Positions 38,157 through 47,530 of a stretch of DNA of 64,000 bases are shown here, piece after piece. This DNA comes from Kaistia algarum. GTDB taxonomy: Bacteria; Pseudomonadota; Alphaproteobacteria; Rhizobiales; Kaistiaceae. The notes under the pieces were generated by a model. The model was not told the origin of the DNA, did no database searches, and saw nothing but the letters and a program-made list of their open reading frames with translations. The stretch covers positions 741,968-805,967 of the forward strand of contig NZ_JAPKNJ010000003.1 in assembly GCF_026343945.1 (NCBI RefSeq), written 5' to 3'. A program made the position numbers and the translations under genes. Each line of letters begins with the position of its first letter. Within the stretch, counting starts at the first letter, position 1.

Positions 38157-39209
38157 ATGTCCTTCCATTCTCGCGACTTCGTGGGGTCGACGGCGCTTGT
38201 CCCGGCCCCTTATGTTCCCCGCGCCTTCACGCGGGACGCCTTCACCACCTTCGATCAGGCGACGTATGACAGCGCCGGCGCCTTCCTGATCGGCGAGCTC
38301 GAGCGCCTCGACCCGGTCATCCACGAGCCGCTGATCGCGACGACGTGGACCCGCGATATCGATCTGCGCACCGACGTCCAGATCGGCGATACCTCGTCGA
38401 GCTACACGCTCTCGACCTTCGGCGCCAATGGCGGCGTCACGCCCGGCGGTGTCGCATGGGCCGGTCGCGATACGACGACGCTGCCGCGCGCACAACTCGA
38501 CATCGGCAAGATCGTCTCGCCGTTGAACATGTGGGCGATGGAAGTCGCCTATACCGTTCCAGAGTTGGAATCGGCACGTCTCACCGGCCGACCGATCGAT
38601 GTCCAGATGCTGGCGGCGTTGAACCGCAAGCATCAGATGGATGCCGATCAGGTCGCCTATGTCGGCGCCACCGATATCGGCACGACCGGCCTGCTGAATT
38701 CGGCCAACGTGACCAATTCGGCCACCGTGGCCGTCGGCGCAGCCGGGTCGACGACCTGGGTCAACAAGACGCCGGACGAGATCCGCGCCGACGTCAATGA
38801 GCTGCTGATCTCGGTCTGGGCGGCATCGGGCTACACCAGCCCGCCGACCAAGCTCCTCGTGGCGCCGACCCCGTTCGGATACATCTCGACCACGGTCGCA
38901 TCGTCGGCGGCCAACACGACCATCCTCGAGTTCCTGAAGGCGAACAACATCCTCACCGCTGAGAAGGGCATCCCGCTCGAGATCATGTCGGTGAAGTGGC
39001 TGGCCACGGCGAACCTTCCCAGTGCGTCGGCGGATCGCATGGTTGCCTACAGCCAGCGTCCGGAGTTCGTCCGCTTCCCGATGGTGCCGCTGCAGCCTGT
39101 CGCGCCGCAGTATCAGGGCATCTACGTCAAGGTGCCATATTTCGGGTCGCTCGGCGTCGTCGAGACCGTCTACCCGGAAACCATCGGTTACCGCGACGGC
39201 ATCGGCTGA
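38157..39209 (+). CDS. Major capsid protein (DUF2184 family, HK97 fold)
   Basis: 350 residues from ATG 38157, with GGAG upstream. DUF2184 features: FITGELERLDP-like segment (LIGELERLDPVIHEPLI), WTRDIDLRTDVQIGD, and a C-terminal NLPSASADRMVAYSQRPEFVRFPMVPLQPVAPQYQGIYVKVPYFGSLGVVETVYPE block. It builds the icosahedral head. RNA hairpins flank the gene on both sides, which fits very high expression. Confidence 0.93.
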   Translation: MSFHSRDFVGSTALVPAPYVPRAFTRDAFTTFDQATYDSAGAFLIGELERLDPVIHEPLIATTWTRDIDLRTDVQIGDTSSSYTLSTFGANGGVTPGGVAWAGRDTTTLPRAQLDIGKIVSPLNMWAMEVAYTVPELESARLTGRPIDVQMLAALNRKHQMDADQVAYVGATDIGTTGLLNSANVTNSATVAVGAAGSTTWVNKTPDEIRADVNELLISVWAASGYTSPPTKLLVAPTPFGYISTTVASSAANTTILEFLKANNILTAEKGIPLEIMSVKWLATANLPSASADRMVAYSQRPEFVRFPMVPLQPVAPQYQGIYVKVPYFGSLGVVETVYPETIGYRDGIG

Positions 39210-39230
39210 TCGCCGTTCACGCGCTAACGG

Positions 39231-39253
39231 CCCGGCGGCGCGATGCCGCCGGG
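39231..39253 (+). other. RNA hairpin after the capsid gene
   Basis: Perfect 9-base stem CCCGGCGGC (39231-39239) / GCCGCCGGG (39245-39253), 5-base loop, no U tract. It lies 22 bases after the capsid stop and probably blocks 3' decay or attenuates downstream transcription. Confidence 0.65.
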
Positions 39254-39279
39254 ACATCCTCTGAATGGCAGGGCAACCG

Positions 39280-39669
39280 ATGACTGCGACCGTTCAGACC
39301 TTTCTCGCGCATTTCCCCGAATTCGCCGATCAGGACGTCTTTCGCACGGAGACAATCCAGTTCTGGCTCGATCTCGCCGCGCAGATGTTGCCGGCGGATC
39401 GGTGGGGAACGGTCCTCGATACCGGCATCGAACTCTATGCCGCGCACAATGTGGCCCTCGCCGGGCCCGCCTATCGGGCCGGACAGAACGGCGGCTCGCC
39501 GGGGCAGTCCAGCGGCCCGGTCGCGTCGAAGACGGTCGATAAGGTGTCGGTCTCCTACGATACCGGAGCCGGCACTCTGGAGGGCGCCGGAGCCTGGAAC
39601 CTGACGACCTATGGCGTCCGTTTTCAACAGCTGGCGCGCATGTTCGGTGCCGGCGGGATCCAGCTGTGA
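39280..39669 (+). CDS. DUF4054 head-tail connector protein
   Basis: 129 residues from ATG 39280 (CAGGG upstream); ATG 39265 would add five. DUF4054 features: VQTFLAHFPEFADQDVFRTETIQFWLDLAAQML and SVSYDTGAG ... LTTYGVRFQQLARMFGAGG. It acts as the portal-side adaptor. Confidence 0.85.
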   Translation: MTATVQTFLAHFPEFADQDVFRTETIQFWLDLAAQMLPADRWGTVLDTGIELYAAHNVALAGPAYRAGQNGGSPGQSSGPVASKTVDKVSVSYDTGAGTLEGAGAWNLTTYGVRFQQLARMFGAGGIQL

Positions 39670-40145
39670 CCGTCAAGCTGACGATCGACCGCAGCGAGGA
39701 TCTGATGAAGCAGATCAAGAGCCTGACGCAGAGCCGTGTCCTGGTCGGCGTCCCGGCCGGCGAAACCGAGCGACAGGACGGCGAGCCGATCACGAATGCG
39801 GCCCTGGCCTACATCCACGACAACGGGGCGCCGGAGGCCAATATCCCGGCGCGACCTTTCATGCGGCCCGGCATCGAATCCGCAGAGGGCTCGATCGCGA
39901 ACAAGATGAAGGCGGGCGCCGTCAAGACGCTTCAAGGCGACAAGGAAGCCGTCGACCAAACCATGATGGCCGTCGGCCTGATCGCGCAGTCGTCCATCAA
40001 GAGCAAGATCAACGAGGGTATCCCGCCACCGCTGGCACCGAACACCCTGGCTGATCGTCGCCGCCGGGGCCGCACCGGGGAAATCCCGCTGATCGACACC
40101 GGCCAGCTGCGGAACTCCATCAACTTCGTCGTCCGCAAGAAGTGA
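39666..40145 (+). CDS. Head-tail completion / neck protein
   Basis: 159 residues from GTG 39666 (GTGA overlap). RVLVGVPAGETERQDGEPITNAALAYIHDNGAPEANIPARPFMRPGI and PLIDTGQLRNSINFVVRK are typical of the gpS-like/HK97 gp10-type completion proteins. Confidence 0.82.
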   Translation: MTVKLTIDRSEDLMKQIKSLTQSRVLVGVPAGETERQDGEPITNAALAYIHDNGAPEANIPARPFMRPGIESAEGSIANKMKAGAVKTLQGDKEAVDQTMMAVGLIAQSSIKSKINEGIPPPLAPNTLADRRRRGRTGEIPLIDTGQLRNSINFVVRKK

Positions 40146-40152
40146 GGCGTCC

Positions 40153-40518
40153 ATGCCGTTGCTTGACGTCTCCGATGTCCTCGCCGACCCGGATTTCGCC
40201 GACACGCTGGTGCTGACCCGCTCGACGCAGACCACGGGTAGCAACGGTCGCGCGACCCGGACGTCGGTGCAGAGCACGATCTCCGGCGTCGTGACATCGA
40301 ACAGCGGTGATGTCCTGAAGCGGTTCCCGGATCTGGCGCGGGTCGGCGGCTCGATCCTGGTGCATACCACCGCGCGCCTTGTCGCGAGCGCCGACAATGT
40401 CGAGGCCGACGTCCTGACGTGGCGCGGCCGCGACTATACCGTTTCGGCGCTCAACGACTATTCGTCCTTTGGCGCCGGTTTTGTCGTTGCCGGCTGTGAG
40501 CTGGTGCAGTTGACATGA
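40153..40518 (+). CDS. Head-closure-like neck protein
   Basis: 121 residues, beta barrel-like (TLVLTRSTQTTGSNGRATRTSVQSTISGVVTS ... VLTWRGRDYTVSALNDYSSFGAGFVVAGCELV). Matches the stopper/closure position in this phage type; no specific family named. Confidence 0.75.
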   Translation: MPLLDVSDVLADPDFADTLVLTRSTQTTGSNGRATRTSVQSTISGVVTSNSGDVLKRFPDLARVGGSILVHTTARLVASADNVEADVLTWRGRDYTVSALNDYSSFGAGFVVAGCELVQLT

Positions 40519-41123
40519 GCAACACCAGCGCGACGGGTGGCTATCTGGTTCCAACCGGGACGCCGCCCGGCGAAGACGATAGCCTCGCCGATGCGTTGCA
40601 GGCCGCCGTTGTCGGCATCACCGGTCTCGACGGCACTCTGGTTCGGCCGCGTTGGCAGGCCACCCCGCCACAGCAGCCCAGCGCGGCGACGTCATGGGCG
40701 GCCGTTGGCGTCGTTTTGGCGACACCCGATGCCAACGCCTATATCGCGCACGACCCGACGGGCGACGGCGCCGACAAAATGCAGCGCCACGAAACCCTTG
40801 AGGTGCTGGTCTCATTCTATGGACCGCAGGCCTCGGCCAATGCGGCCCGGCTCCGCGACGGTCTCGCGCTGGCGCAGAACCGCGACATGATCCGGACGGC
40901 GACCACGACGGCAGGGGTCGATATCGGCCTCTCCTTCATCGCCTGCGGCACGGTCATTGCCGTGCCCGATCTCGTCAACCAGCGCTGGCTTCGCCGCTGC
41001 GACCTTCCGCTGACCTTCCGCCGCCGGATCGATCGGACCTATCCGGTTCTCAACCTTCTTTCGGCTCAGGGCTCCTTCGAGGCCGAACCCGATCATTCGC
41101 AATCCTGGGAGACACCGACATGA
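40515..41123 (+). CDS. Neck/tail terminator protein (LIC_12616-like)
   Basis: 202 residues. [66 protein letters not shown] and [30 protein letters not shown] fit the phage neck terminator family found before DUF3383 sheaths. It caps the tube. Confidence 0.83.
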   Translation: MSNTSATGGYLVPTGTPPGEDDSLADALQAAVVGITGLDGTLVRPRWQATPPQQPSAATSWAAVGVVLATPDANAYIAHDPTGDGADKMQRHETLEVLVSFYGPQASANAARLRDGLALAQNRDMIRTATTTAGVDIGLSFIACGTVIAVPDLVNQRWLRRCDLPLTFRRRIDRTYPVLNLLSAQGSFEAEPDHSQSWETPT

Positions 41124-42601
41124 GCGCGGGCCTTTCCGTCAACGACGTCGTCAATGTGGACATCGTCATGTCCCCTCTGGCGACGCCGTATCGCAATTTC
41201 GGCGCCGGCCTCATCGTCGGTTCGGTCAACACGATCGATACCCGCGAACGGATCCGCAGCTACGCCACCATCGCCGGTGTCGCTCAGGACTTCTCGTCGA
41301 CCGATCCGGAATATCTCGCAGCGGTGCGGTTCTTCTCCCAGAGCCCGCAGCCGGATCTCCTCTATATCGGCAAATGGGCCGCCGCGGCGACGCATGGCAC
41401 CCTGAAGGGCGGTGTCCTCTCCGCTGCCGAACAGGTACTCGCCAACTGGACCGCGATCACGACGGGATCGCTCAAGATCACCGTCAACGGCACGCTGAAG
41501 ACGCTGACCGGCCTCGACTTCTCGGCGCAGACCAATCTGAACGGTGTTGCCACCGTAATCACTACAGCGCTCAGCGGCGCGACCGTCGTCTGGAATGCCG
41601 TCTATGGCCGCTTCGAGGTGACGAGCCCGACGACGGGCGCCTCCTCGACCCTGACCTATGCCATCGCGGCGGGCTCCGGCACCGATATCTCGGCGCAGCT
41701 CAAGCTCACCACAGGGCTCGCTTCGGCGCCGGTCGACGGCATCGCTGCCGAGACGCTCGTCACCGCCTTGCAGGCGCTCGCCAATGTGTCCGGCGACTGG
41801 TATGCCGCCATCATCGCGGCGGCGCTCCCGAGCAACTCCGATGTCCTCGCCGCTGCCGACTATATCGAGGCCAGCGCCAAGAAGCGGCTGCTCGGCATCA
41901 CGGTCCAGGCCACCACGGCTATCGACGGCTCGTCGACGACCGACATCGGCTATCTGCTGAAAGTCGGTGCCTATAAGCGGTCGTTCGTCCAGTACAGCAC
42001 CAGCGATCCCTATGCGGTGGCCTCGTTCTTCGGCCGCGCCGCAACTGTCGACTTCGAGGGCTCGAACACGACCCTCACGATGAAGTTCAAGACAGAGCCA
42101 GGCATCGTTGCCGAGACGATTACGGAGACGCAGGCCGCCGCGCTCAAGGCAAAGCACATCAACGTTTTCGTCAACTATGACAACGGCGCCGCCATCATCC
42201 AGGAAGGGGTGATGTCGAATGGCTACTATTTCGACGAGGTCCACGGCACCGACTGGCTCGAGAACAAGGTCCAGACCGATGTTTGGAACCTGCTCTATAC
42301 CAGCCTGACGAAGATCCCGCAGACCGACGCCGGCACGCACCTCATCGTCACCACGATCGAGGCGGCGCTCGGCCAGTCCGTCACCAACGGACTCGTCGCT
42401 CCCGGCGTCTGGAATGCCGCCGGCTTCGGCCAACTGGCCCAGGGAGACACGCTGACGAAGGGCTTCTACGTCTATGCCCCGCCGGTCGCGTCGCAGGCGC
42501 AGGCCGATCGCGAGGCCCGGAAGTCGGTCCCCATTCAATGCGCGATCAAGCTCGCCGGTGCCGTCCATTCCGTCGACATCACCATCAACGTCAACCGGTA
42601 A
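41120..42601 (+). CDS. Tail sheath protein (DUF3383)
   Basis: 493 residues of DUF3383, the contractile sheath in this phage group: [22 protein letters not shown], a beta-rich insertion domain, [51 protein letters not shown], and an end with [20 protein letters not shown]. It proves that the phage is a myovirus. ATG 41120 overlaps the preceding stop. Confidence 0.92.
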   Translation: MSAGLSVNDVVNVDIVMSPLATPYRNFGAGLIVGSVNTIDTRERIRSYATIAGVAQDFSSTDPEYLAAVRFFSQSPQPDLLYIGKWAAAATHGTLKGGVLSAAEQVLANWTAITTGSLKITVNGTLKTLTGLDFSAQTNLNGVATVITTALSGATVVWNAVYGRFEVTSPTTGASSTLTYAIAAGSGTDISAQLKLTTGLASAPVDGIAAETLVTALQALANVSGDWYAAIIAAALPSNSDVLAAADYIEASAKKRLLGITVQATTAIDGSSTTDIGYLLKVGAYKRSFVQYSTSDPYAVASFFGRAATVDFEGSNTTLTMKFKTEPGIVAETITETQAAALKAKHINVFVNYDNGAAIIQEGVMSNGYYFDEVHGTDWLENKVQTDVWNLLYTSLTKIPQTDAGTHLIVTTIEAALGQSVTNGLVAPGVWNAAGFGQLAQGDTLTKGFYVYAPPVASQAQADREARKSVPIQCAIKLAGAVHSVDITINVNR

Positions 42602-42613
42602 GGGCGATAGGTC

Positions 42614-43072
42614 ATGAGCGGTACGTATAGCTTTCTCGACGTCCAGGCCGCCATCACTGGCCCGGGCGGCGCCTTCACGATCGGCGGCCCCAATGCCGCC
42701 AACGCCGAAGAGGGCATCACCATCGCCCGCGGTGAGGACAAGAACACGATGACGATGGGCGCCGACGGCTCCGGCATGCACTCGCTGCACGCCGGCCGGC
42801 ACGGCACCCTTGCCATTCGTCTGCTGAAGACCTCGCCGGTCAACCAGATGCTGATGGCGCTCTACAATTTCCAGACCTTCTCGTCGGCGAACCATGGCCG
42901 CAACGTCATCGTGGTCCGCAATCCGATCTCCGGCGACACCACGACGGCGCGGGGCTGTGCCTTCAAGAAGGTGCCGGACCTCTCCTATGCCAAAGACGGA
43001 AATACCCATGAATGGTCGTTCGACGCCATCGCGATCGACACCATTCTGGGCAACGGCACCCCGGCGATCTGA
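42614..43072 (+). CDS. Tail tube protein (DUF3277)
   Basis: 152 residues of DUF3277: YSFLDVQAAITGPGGAFTIG, GITIARGEDKNTMTMGADGSGMHSLHAGRHGTLAIRLLKTSPVNQMLM and HEWSFDAIAID. It forms the inner tube within the sheath. Confidence 0.9.
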   Translation: MSGTYSFLDVQAAITGPGGAFTIGGPNAANAEEGITIARGEDKNTMTMGADGSGMHSLHAGRHGTLAIRLLKTSPVNQMLMALYNFQTFSSANHGRNVIVVRNPISGDTTTARGCAFKKVPDLSYAKDGNTHEWSFDAIAIDTILGNGTPAI

Positions 43073-43082
43073 GGCCTGACAC

Positions 43083-43511
43083 ATGGCAGAATTCGAAGTC
43101 GGCGGCATCGCCTACAAGTCGCGCAAGATGGATGCGTTCCAGCAGTTCCATGTCGCGCGAAAACTGACGCCGGCCGTGGCGCCGTTCATGCAGTCGCTCG
43201 CCCCGATGCTCGCCGCCGGGGCCGGCCTCGGCGACGATCTGGTCGGCGCGATGATGCCGCTCATGCAGGCCATTGCGGCGATGCCGGCGGAGGATTGCGA
43301 CTTCGTCATCCAATCCTGCCTCGCCGTGGTCGATCGGCAGCAGTCCGGCGGCGCAGGCTGGTCTCCTGTCTTCAATCGCGACGCGAAGCGGATGATGTTC
43401 GAAGACATCGACATGCCGCAGATGCTGGCGATCACGGTGCGGGTGATCCAGGACAATGTCGGGTCTTTTTCCGCCGCCCTCCGTTCCGTTTCGAGCGGCG
43501 CGGGCCGGTAG
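43083..43511 (+). CDS. Tail assembly chaperone (G-like)
   Basis: 142 residues, helical (DAFQQFHVARKLTPAVAPFMQSLAPML ... AEDCDFVIQSCLAVVDRQQ). Standard position between tube and tape measure. Near the 3' end lies TCTTTTTCC (43464-43472); a -1 slip on TTT there would continue into the overlapping frame to 43708 and make a longer GT-type product. Confidence 0.84.
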   Translation: MAEFEVGGIAYKSRKMDAFQQFHVARKLTPAVAPFMQSLAPMLAAGAGLGDDLVGAMMPLMQAIAAMPAEDCDFVIQSCLAVVDRQQSGGAGWSPVFNRDAKRMMFEDIDMPQMLAITVRVIQDNVGSFSAALRSVSSGAGR

Positions 43512-43558
43512 GGCCGTCCTTCGACGCGATCAGCCTGCCCGATGGGGAGGACTGGATC

Positions 43559-43708
43559 ATGAGGCCGGTTCTGCGTGGCCTCTGTCGCTATGAGAGCCTG
43601 AAGGACGGTTCGGTCGATCTCATCGACCTTGTCCGAATGAACGACGCCATCAGCGTCGAGAGCGAGAACGCGGCCCGGTATCGCGAGGCGACGAAAACCG
43701 ATGGCTGA
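43559..43708 (+). CDS. Second tail assembly chaperone segment (T-like)
   Basis: 49 residues if started at ATG 43559 (MRPVLRGLCRYESLKDGSVDLIDLVRMNDAISVESENAARYREATK), with GGGGAGG 8 bases upstream. The same frame is open back to 43295, so this may instead be the C-terminal part of a -1 frameshift product of the preceding gene. The stop overlaps the tape-measure start by 8 bases. Confidence 0.7.
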   Translation: MRPVLRGLCRYESLKDGSVDLIDLVRMNDAISVESENAARYREATKTDG

Positions 43709-45716
43709 CGAGAACATCCTCCGCGAATATCTGGTCGCGCTCGGCTTCAAGATCGACGCGGCCGGCGAGAAGCGGTTTCAGGGCTCGCTCGAATCTGCAG
43801 GCAAGACAGCCGCCGCCGTCGCGGCCGGCCTCACCGCTGCAGTAACCGCCATCCAGGTTGCTGTCATCAAGATCGCATCTGGTTTTGACGATCTCTATTT
43901 CGCGGCGCAGCGGACCAACACATCGGTCAGCAATATAAAGGCGTTGAGCTACGCGCTCGGTCAACTCGGCGCTGACGGTTCGACGGCCGAACGAGCCATC
44001 GCAGCGGTGGCGCAGTCGCTTAGGACCAATCCGGCAAAGGAAAGCCTTCTTCAGCAACTCGGCGTTCAGACCCGCGATGCCAAGGGTGGCCTTCGCGAGA
44101 CCGTCGACATCCTGGTCGACCTCGACAAAGCTCTGTCGAAGCAGCCGCAGTATATTGGCGCGCAATACGCCGCTTTGTTCGGCCTCGACGAGAACACGTT
44201 CAACATCATCCGTGGACGTGCGGATGAAATTCAAAAGCTCATGGAGCGGCAGAAGAAAGCTGCCGCCGAAATGGGCGTCGACCCGGACAAGGCCGCCAAG
44301 GCCGCGAACGAGCTGATGACGAACTTCCGCGACCTGCAGATGCAGATCGGGCTGGTCGTCGACAAGATCGCGGTGGAACTTGGGCCGGCCATCAACGAGG
44401 CGCTGAAGAACCTTCAGACGTGGATCGCAGAACACAAGGACGAAATCGTCGCCGCTGTCACGGCCGTCAGCAAAGCGCTGGTCGGTGTCGCCGAGGATCT
44501 CGTGTCGCTGGCGAAGAATTTGGAACCCGTTTGGACCGCGTTCGACGGCATGGCGAAGTCGGTCGGTAAAGACGGGCTCCAGGGTGCACTCGAATTAGTC
44601 TTGGCCTACACGGCCGGCCGATGGCTCCTCGGCATGAAGGCTGCCGCCGGAGAGGCCGCAGGTGCCTTCGGATGGCTGACGCCTATTCTCGCTTTGATCG
44701 GCGGCGGTTCCATGGCGATCAATGCTGTGACTGACCAGCCGATGCGCTCGCCGGTCACCGGCATGTGGAACCGCGGCTATTCGGGCCCCGGCATGATCAA
44801 CCCGGCCGGCGAAGCGCCCCGGGGCCGTTGGACATGGGGAGGGCTTTGGCAAGGGTTCAAGGAGAAGATCGGGCTTGGCGGCGGCAGCGGCGGGAACGTC
44901 TCAAGCGAAGGCGGCCCTCTCCTCGACCTGATCATGAAGGCCGAAGGCACCACGACCCGCGGCTTCGACGACAGTTTCGGACACCAGATCAAGGGCACGC
45001 TGACCGACAAGACGGTCGCGCAGATCCTCGACATTCAGAAGGGCATGTGGGGCTCGTCAGCGATCGGCGCCTTCCAGATCATGCGAAGCACGTTGCGAGA
45101 CGCCATCAAGGCCGGCGTTGTCGGGACCGATGATCTGTTCACCCCGGAAAACCAGCGGAAGATTGCCAACTGGCTCGTGGCCCGGCGCATGAAGGAGGCC
45201 GATGCCCTACAGGCCAGGTACGGCGGGGATATCGCCTACTGGCGCCGGTTCACGCTTTCGAAGGAATGGGCGTCGTTCCCGGATCCTGCGAACGGCGATC
45301 GTAGTCACTATGCCGGCCAGCGCTCGTCGATTTCTGCGGATAGCGTGACGGCCGCCCTGGCTGACAGCGACAAGCCCATCGCGAAGCCTGTTCCGGTCTA
45401 TGGCGAAATCCTGCCGGTGCCGCGGAAGCCGGTCGAACCGAATGGCGATAGCTATAAGGCCTATCCGCCGCCGCTGACCGCCCCGGCGCCGGCCGCCTCG
45501 GACGACTGGTGGTCGCGCGACCGCTGGCTTGCCCCGGGGCCCTTGCTGCCGGTCGGCACCACGAACTCTTCGTCGAAGACCACGACGATCGCGCCGAACA
45601 CGACGGTCAATGTCTATGGCGCCTCCGATCCGGTCGCGACGGGTGCTGCGGTTGAAAAGGCGCAGGGCCGCGTCAACAAGAACATCATCAGCAATGTGAC
45701 GGGCGCCGTCCAATGA
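43701..45716 (+). CDS. Tape measure protein with muramidase-like domain
   Basis: 671 residues. The N-terminal 400 are helical with a membrane-like stretch (SAGKTAAAVAAGLTAAVTAIQVAVIKIASG), as in tape measures. Residues about 405-530 look like a lysozyme/transglycosylase domain (LLDLIMKAEGTTTRGFDDSFG, then SAIGAFQIMRSTLRDA), with Glu near 414 as candidate catalytic acid. The C-terminus is Pro-rich. It sets tail length and may cut peptidoglycan on injection. The size implies a tail of only about 100 nm or less, by the usual 0.15 nm per residue. Confidence 0.87.
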   Translation: MADENILREYLVALGFKIDAAGEKRFQGSLESAGKTAAAVAAGLTAAVTAIQVAVIKIASGFDDLYFAAQRTNTSVSNIKALSYALGQLGADGSTAERAIAAVAQSLRTNPAKESLLQQLGVQTRDAKGGLRETVDILVDLDKALSKQPQYIGAQYAALFGLDENTFNIIRGRADEIQKLMERQKKAAAEMGVDPDKAAKAANELMTNFRDLQMQIGLVVDKIAVELGPAINEALKNLQTWIAEHKDEIVAAVTAVSKALVGVAEDLVSLAKNLEPVWTAFDGMAKSVGKDGLQGALELVLAYTAGRWLLGMKAAAGEAAGAFGWLTPILALIGGGSMAINAVTDQPMRSPVTGMWNRGYSGPGMINPAGEAPRGRWTWGGLWQGFKEKIGLGGGSGGNVSSEGGPLLDLIMKAEGTTTRGFDDSFGHQIKGTLTDKTVAQILDIQKGMWGSSAIGAFQIMRSTLRDAIKAGVVGTDDLFTPENQRKIANWLVARRMKEADALQARYGGDIAYWRRFTLSKEWASFPDPANGDRSHYAGQRSSISADSVTAALADSDKPIAKPVPVYGEILPVPRKPVEPNGDSYKAYPPPLTAPAPAASDDWWSRDRWLAPGPLLPVGTTNSSSKTTTIAPNTTVNVYGASDPVATGAAVEKAQGRVNKNIISNVTGAVQ

Positions 45717-46243
45717 CGATCCTTGACGACGCCGTCGCCATCCTGATCCAGCCGCAGCGGATCATCGGCACGGTCATACCCGACGTCGTGATCGAAGAGA
45801 CGGCGCGCGACACGCTCTTCATCACGCAGCACCCCGTCGAGAAGGGGGCGTCGATCTCCGATCACGCCTTCTCGATGCCGATCGAACTCGAAATGCAGTG
45901 CGGCTGGTCGGACAGCACGGCCGGCTATGTCGGCTATGCCGACGAGGTCTACCAGGAGATGCTCGCGCTCCAGGAGATGCGGGAGCCCTTCACCGTCTTC
46001 ACGCCATCGCGCTCCTATCCGAACATGCTCATCGCCGGTCTGGAGCGGACGACGAACGAGCAGACGCCCAATGCGGCGATGCTGCGCGTTCTGCTGCGCG
46101 AGGTCATCATCGTCTCGACCGAGGTGACGTCGGTTGGAAATTCGAAGTCGTCGCAGGCCATGCCGCAGAAAACGACCACGACCGTTTCGAGCGGGACGAA
46201 GCAGCTCGCGACCACATCGATCGGGGGTATCGGATCAAGATGA
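45713..46243 (+). CDS. Baseplate Dit-like protein
   Basis: 176 residues: FITQHPVEKGASISDHAFSMPIELEMQCGWSDS and SYPNMLIAGLERTTNEQTPNAAMLRVLLREVIIVST match the Dit N-terminal domain seen after tape measures. It forms the hub ring at the distal tail. Confidence 0.83.
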   Translation: MTILDDAVAILIQPQRIIGTVIPDVVIEETARDTLFITQHPVEKGASISDHAFSMPIELEMQCGWSDSTAGYVGYADEVYQEMLALQEMREPFTVFTPSRSYPNMLIAGLERTTNEQTPNAAMLRVLLREVIIVSTEVTSVGNSKSSQAMPQKTTTTVSSGTKQLATTSIGGIGSR

Positions 46244-46554
46244 CGAAAGTCTATGAGGTCCCGCTCTCCGCGACGCCGCAGGTCTTTTCAATCACGTTGG
46301 GATCGACACAGTACCGACTTCGGCTCGCCTATCTCGACACCATCGAAGGCGGATGGATCCTCGATATCGCCGACACCAACGACAACAGCATCCTGGCCGG
46401 CATCCCGCTCGTCACCGGCCGCGATCTTCTCGAGGCCTATGCCTATCTCGCCCTCGGCGGCGAACTCTGGGTGCAGACCGATGCGGACGTCGACGCGGTG
46501 CCAACCTTCGATAATCTTGGCGCTGCCGGCAACCTTTATTTCCAGGTGCTGTGA
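46240..46554 (+). CDS. Small baseplate/hub protein
   Basis: 104 residues, beta-rich (KVYEVPLSATPQVFSITLGSTQYRLRLAYLDTIEGGWILDIADTNDNSILAGIPLVTG). A conserved phage plug protein family; exact role unknown. ATGA coupling upstream, TGATG downstream. Confidence 0.78.
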   Translation: MTKVYEVPLSATPQVFSITLGSTQYRLRLAYLDTIEGGWILDIADTNDNSILAGIPLVTGRDLLEAYAYLALGGELWVQTDADVDAVPTFDNLGAAGNLYFQVL

Positions 46555-47498
46555 TGGCGCGTCAATGGATTCGAAAGGTAAAACTGACGCTCGGCGACGG
46601 CGGCGAGGAAATGGACCTGTCGGCGCTGCGCATCCGGTTTCAGGTTCGGCAGTTCGATCTGCAGACCCCAAATTGGGCTGAGATCACGGTCTCCAACCCG
46701 GCGCCGAACACCGTCGACAAGGCCAAGAAGGAATACACGAAGGTCACGCTCCAGGCAGGCTATGCCGAGAATTTTGCGACGATCTTCGAAGGCGAGATTC
46801 GCCAGATCCGCTATGGCCGCGAGAACCCGACCGACACCTATTTGACGATCCTCGGAACGGACGGAGGGCGGGCGCACAATTATTCGGTGGTGAACCGGAC
46901 GCTCGCGGCGGGGTCGACGTTCCGGCAGCAGGTCGATGCCGCGCTGGAGCCGATGAAGGCGATGGGGATCAAGGTCGGCTACATCGCCGATCTCGGCTCC
47001 GCCAAGATGCCGCGCGGCGTTGTCCTGTTCGGCATGGCCCGCGACATCCTTCGCAACATCGCCCAGGCCACGAACACGTCGTGGTCAATCCAGAACGGCG
47101 AGTTCCAGATGATCAAGAACGATGAGTCCCGGCCGGGAGACGCGATCGTCGTGAACAGCCGCACCGGCATGATTGGGCTGCCGACGCAGACCTTAGACGG
47201 GATCGAGGTCAGGACGCTGCTTAACCCGCAATTCAAGATCGGCAGCATCATCCAGATTGATCAGGCATCCGTCCAAGACGCGCCGCTCGGCCCATCGATC
47301 CCCGACGAAGTCAAAAACAGCATGATTCCGAGCACGGCGGACGATGGTTTCTACAAGGTCTATGTCGTTGACCACGCGGGTGATAGCCGCGGCAACCCAT
47401 ACTTCACCGATCTTGTCTGCATTCGCGCCGACGGCAAGGGGATCATCCCGGCAGCGATATCGCAACGGGGTGTCGTCCTCGACCCGAACGCTCGATGA
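46554..47498 (+). CDS. Baseplate hub protein (gp27-like)
   Basis: 314 residues from ATG 46554. LRIRFQVRQFDLQTPNWAEITVSNPAPNTVDKAKKEYTKVTLQAGYAENFATIFEGEIRQ and SWSIQNGEFQMIKNDESRPGDAIVVNSRTGMIGLPTQTLDGIEV are typical of the hub domain found before the spike gene. It trimerises to join tube and spike. Confidence 0.84.
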   Translation: MARQWIRKVKLTLGDGGEEMDLSALRIRFQVRQFDLQTPNWAEITVSNPAPNTVDKAKKEYTKVTLQAGYAENFATIFEGEIRQIRYGRENPTDTYLTILGTDGGRAHNYSVVNRTLAAGSTFRQQVDAALEPMKAMGIKVGYIADLGSAKMPRGVVLFGMARDILRNIAQATNTSWSIQNGEFQMIKNDESRPGDAIVVNSRTGMIGLPTQTLDGIEVRTLLNPQFKIGSIIQIDQASVQDAPLGPSIPDEVKNSMIPSTADDGFYKVYVVDHAGDSRGNPYFTDLVCIRADGKGIIPAAISQRGVVLDPNAR

Positions 47499-47530
47499 CG
47501 ATCTATTCATTCACATAGGGCTCACACCGA

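Noticed and set aside
41093..43108. 671-codon minus-strand open frame under the sheath and tube genes
   Set aside because: Antisense to well-recognised DUF3383 and DUF3277 genes, Arg/Asp-rich with no domain.
43440..43511. Canonical X-XXY-YYZ slippery heptamer
   Set aside because: The poly-T run is not in the right register for a perfect heptamer; kept only as a weak slip candidate.
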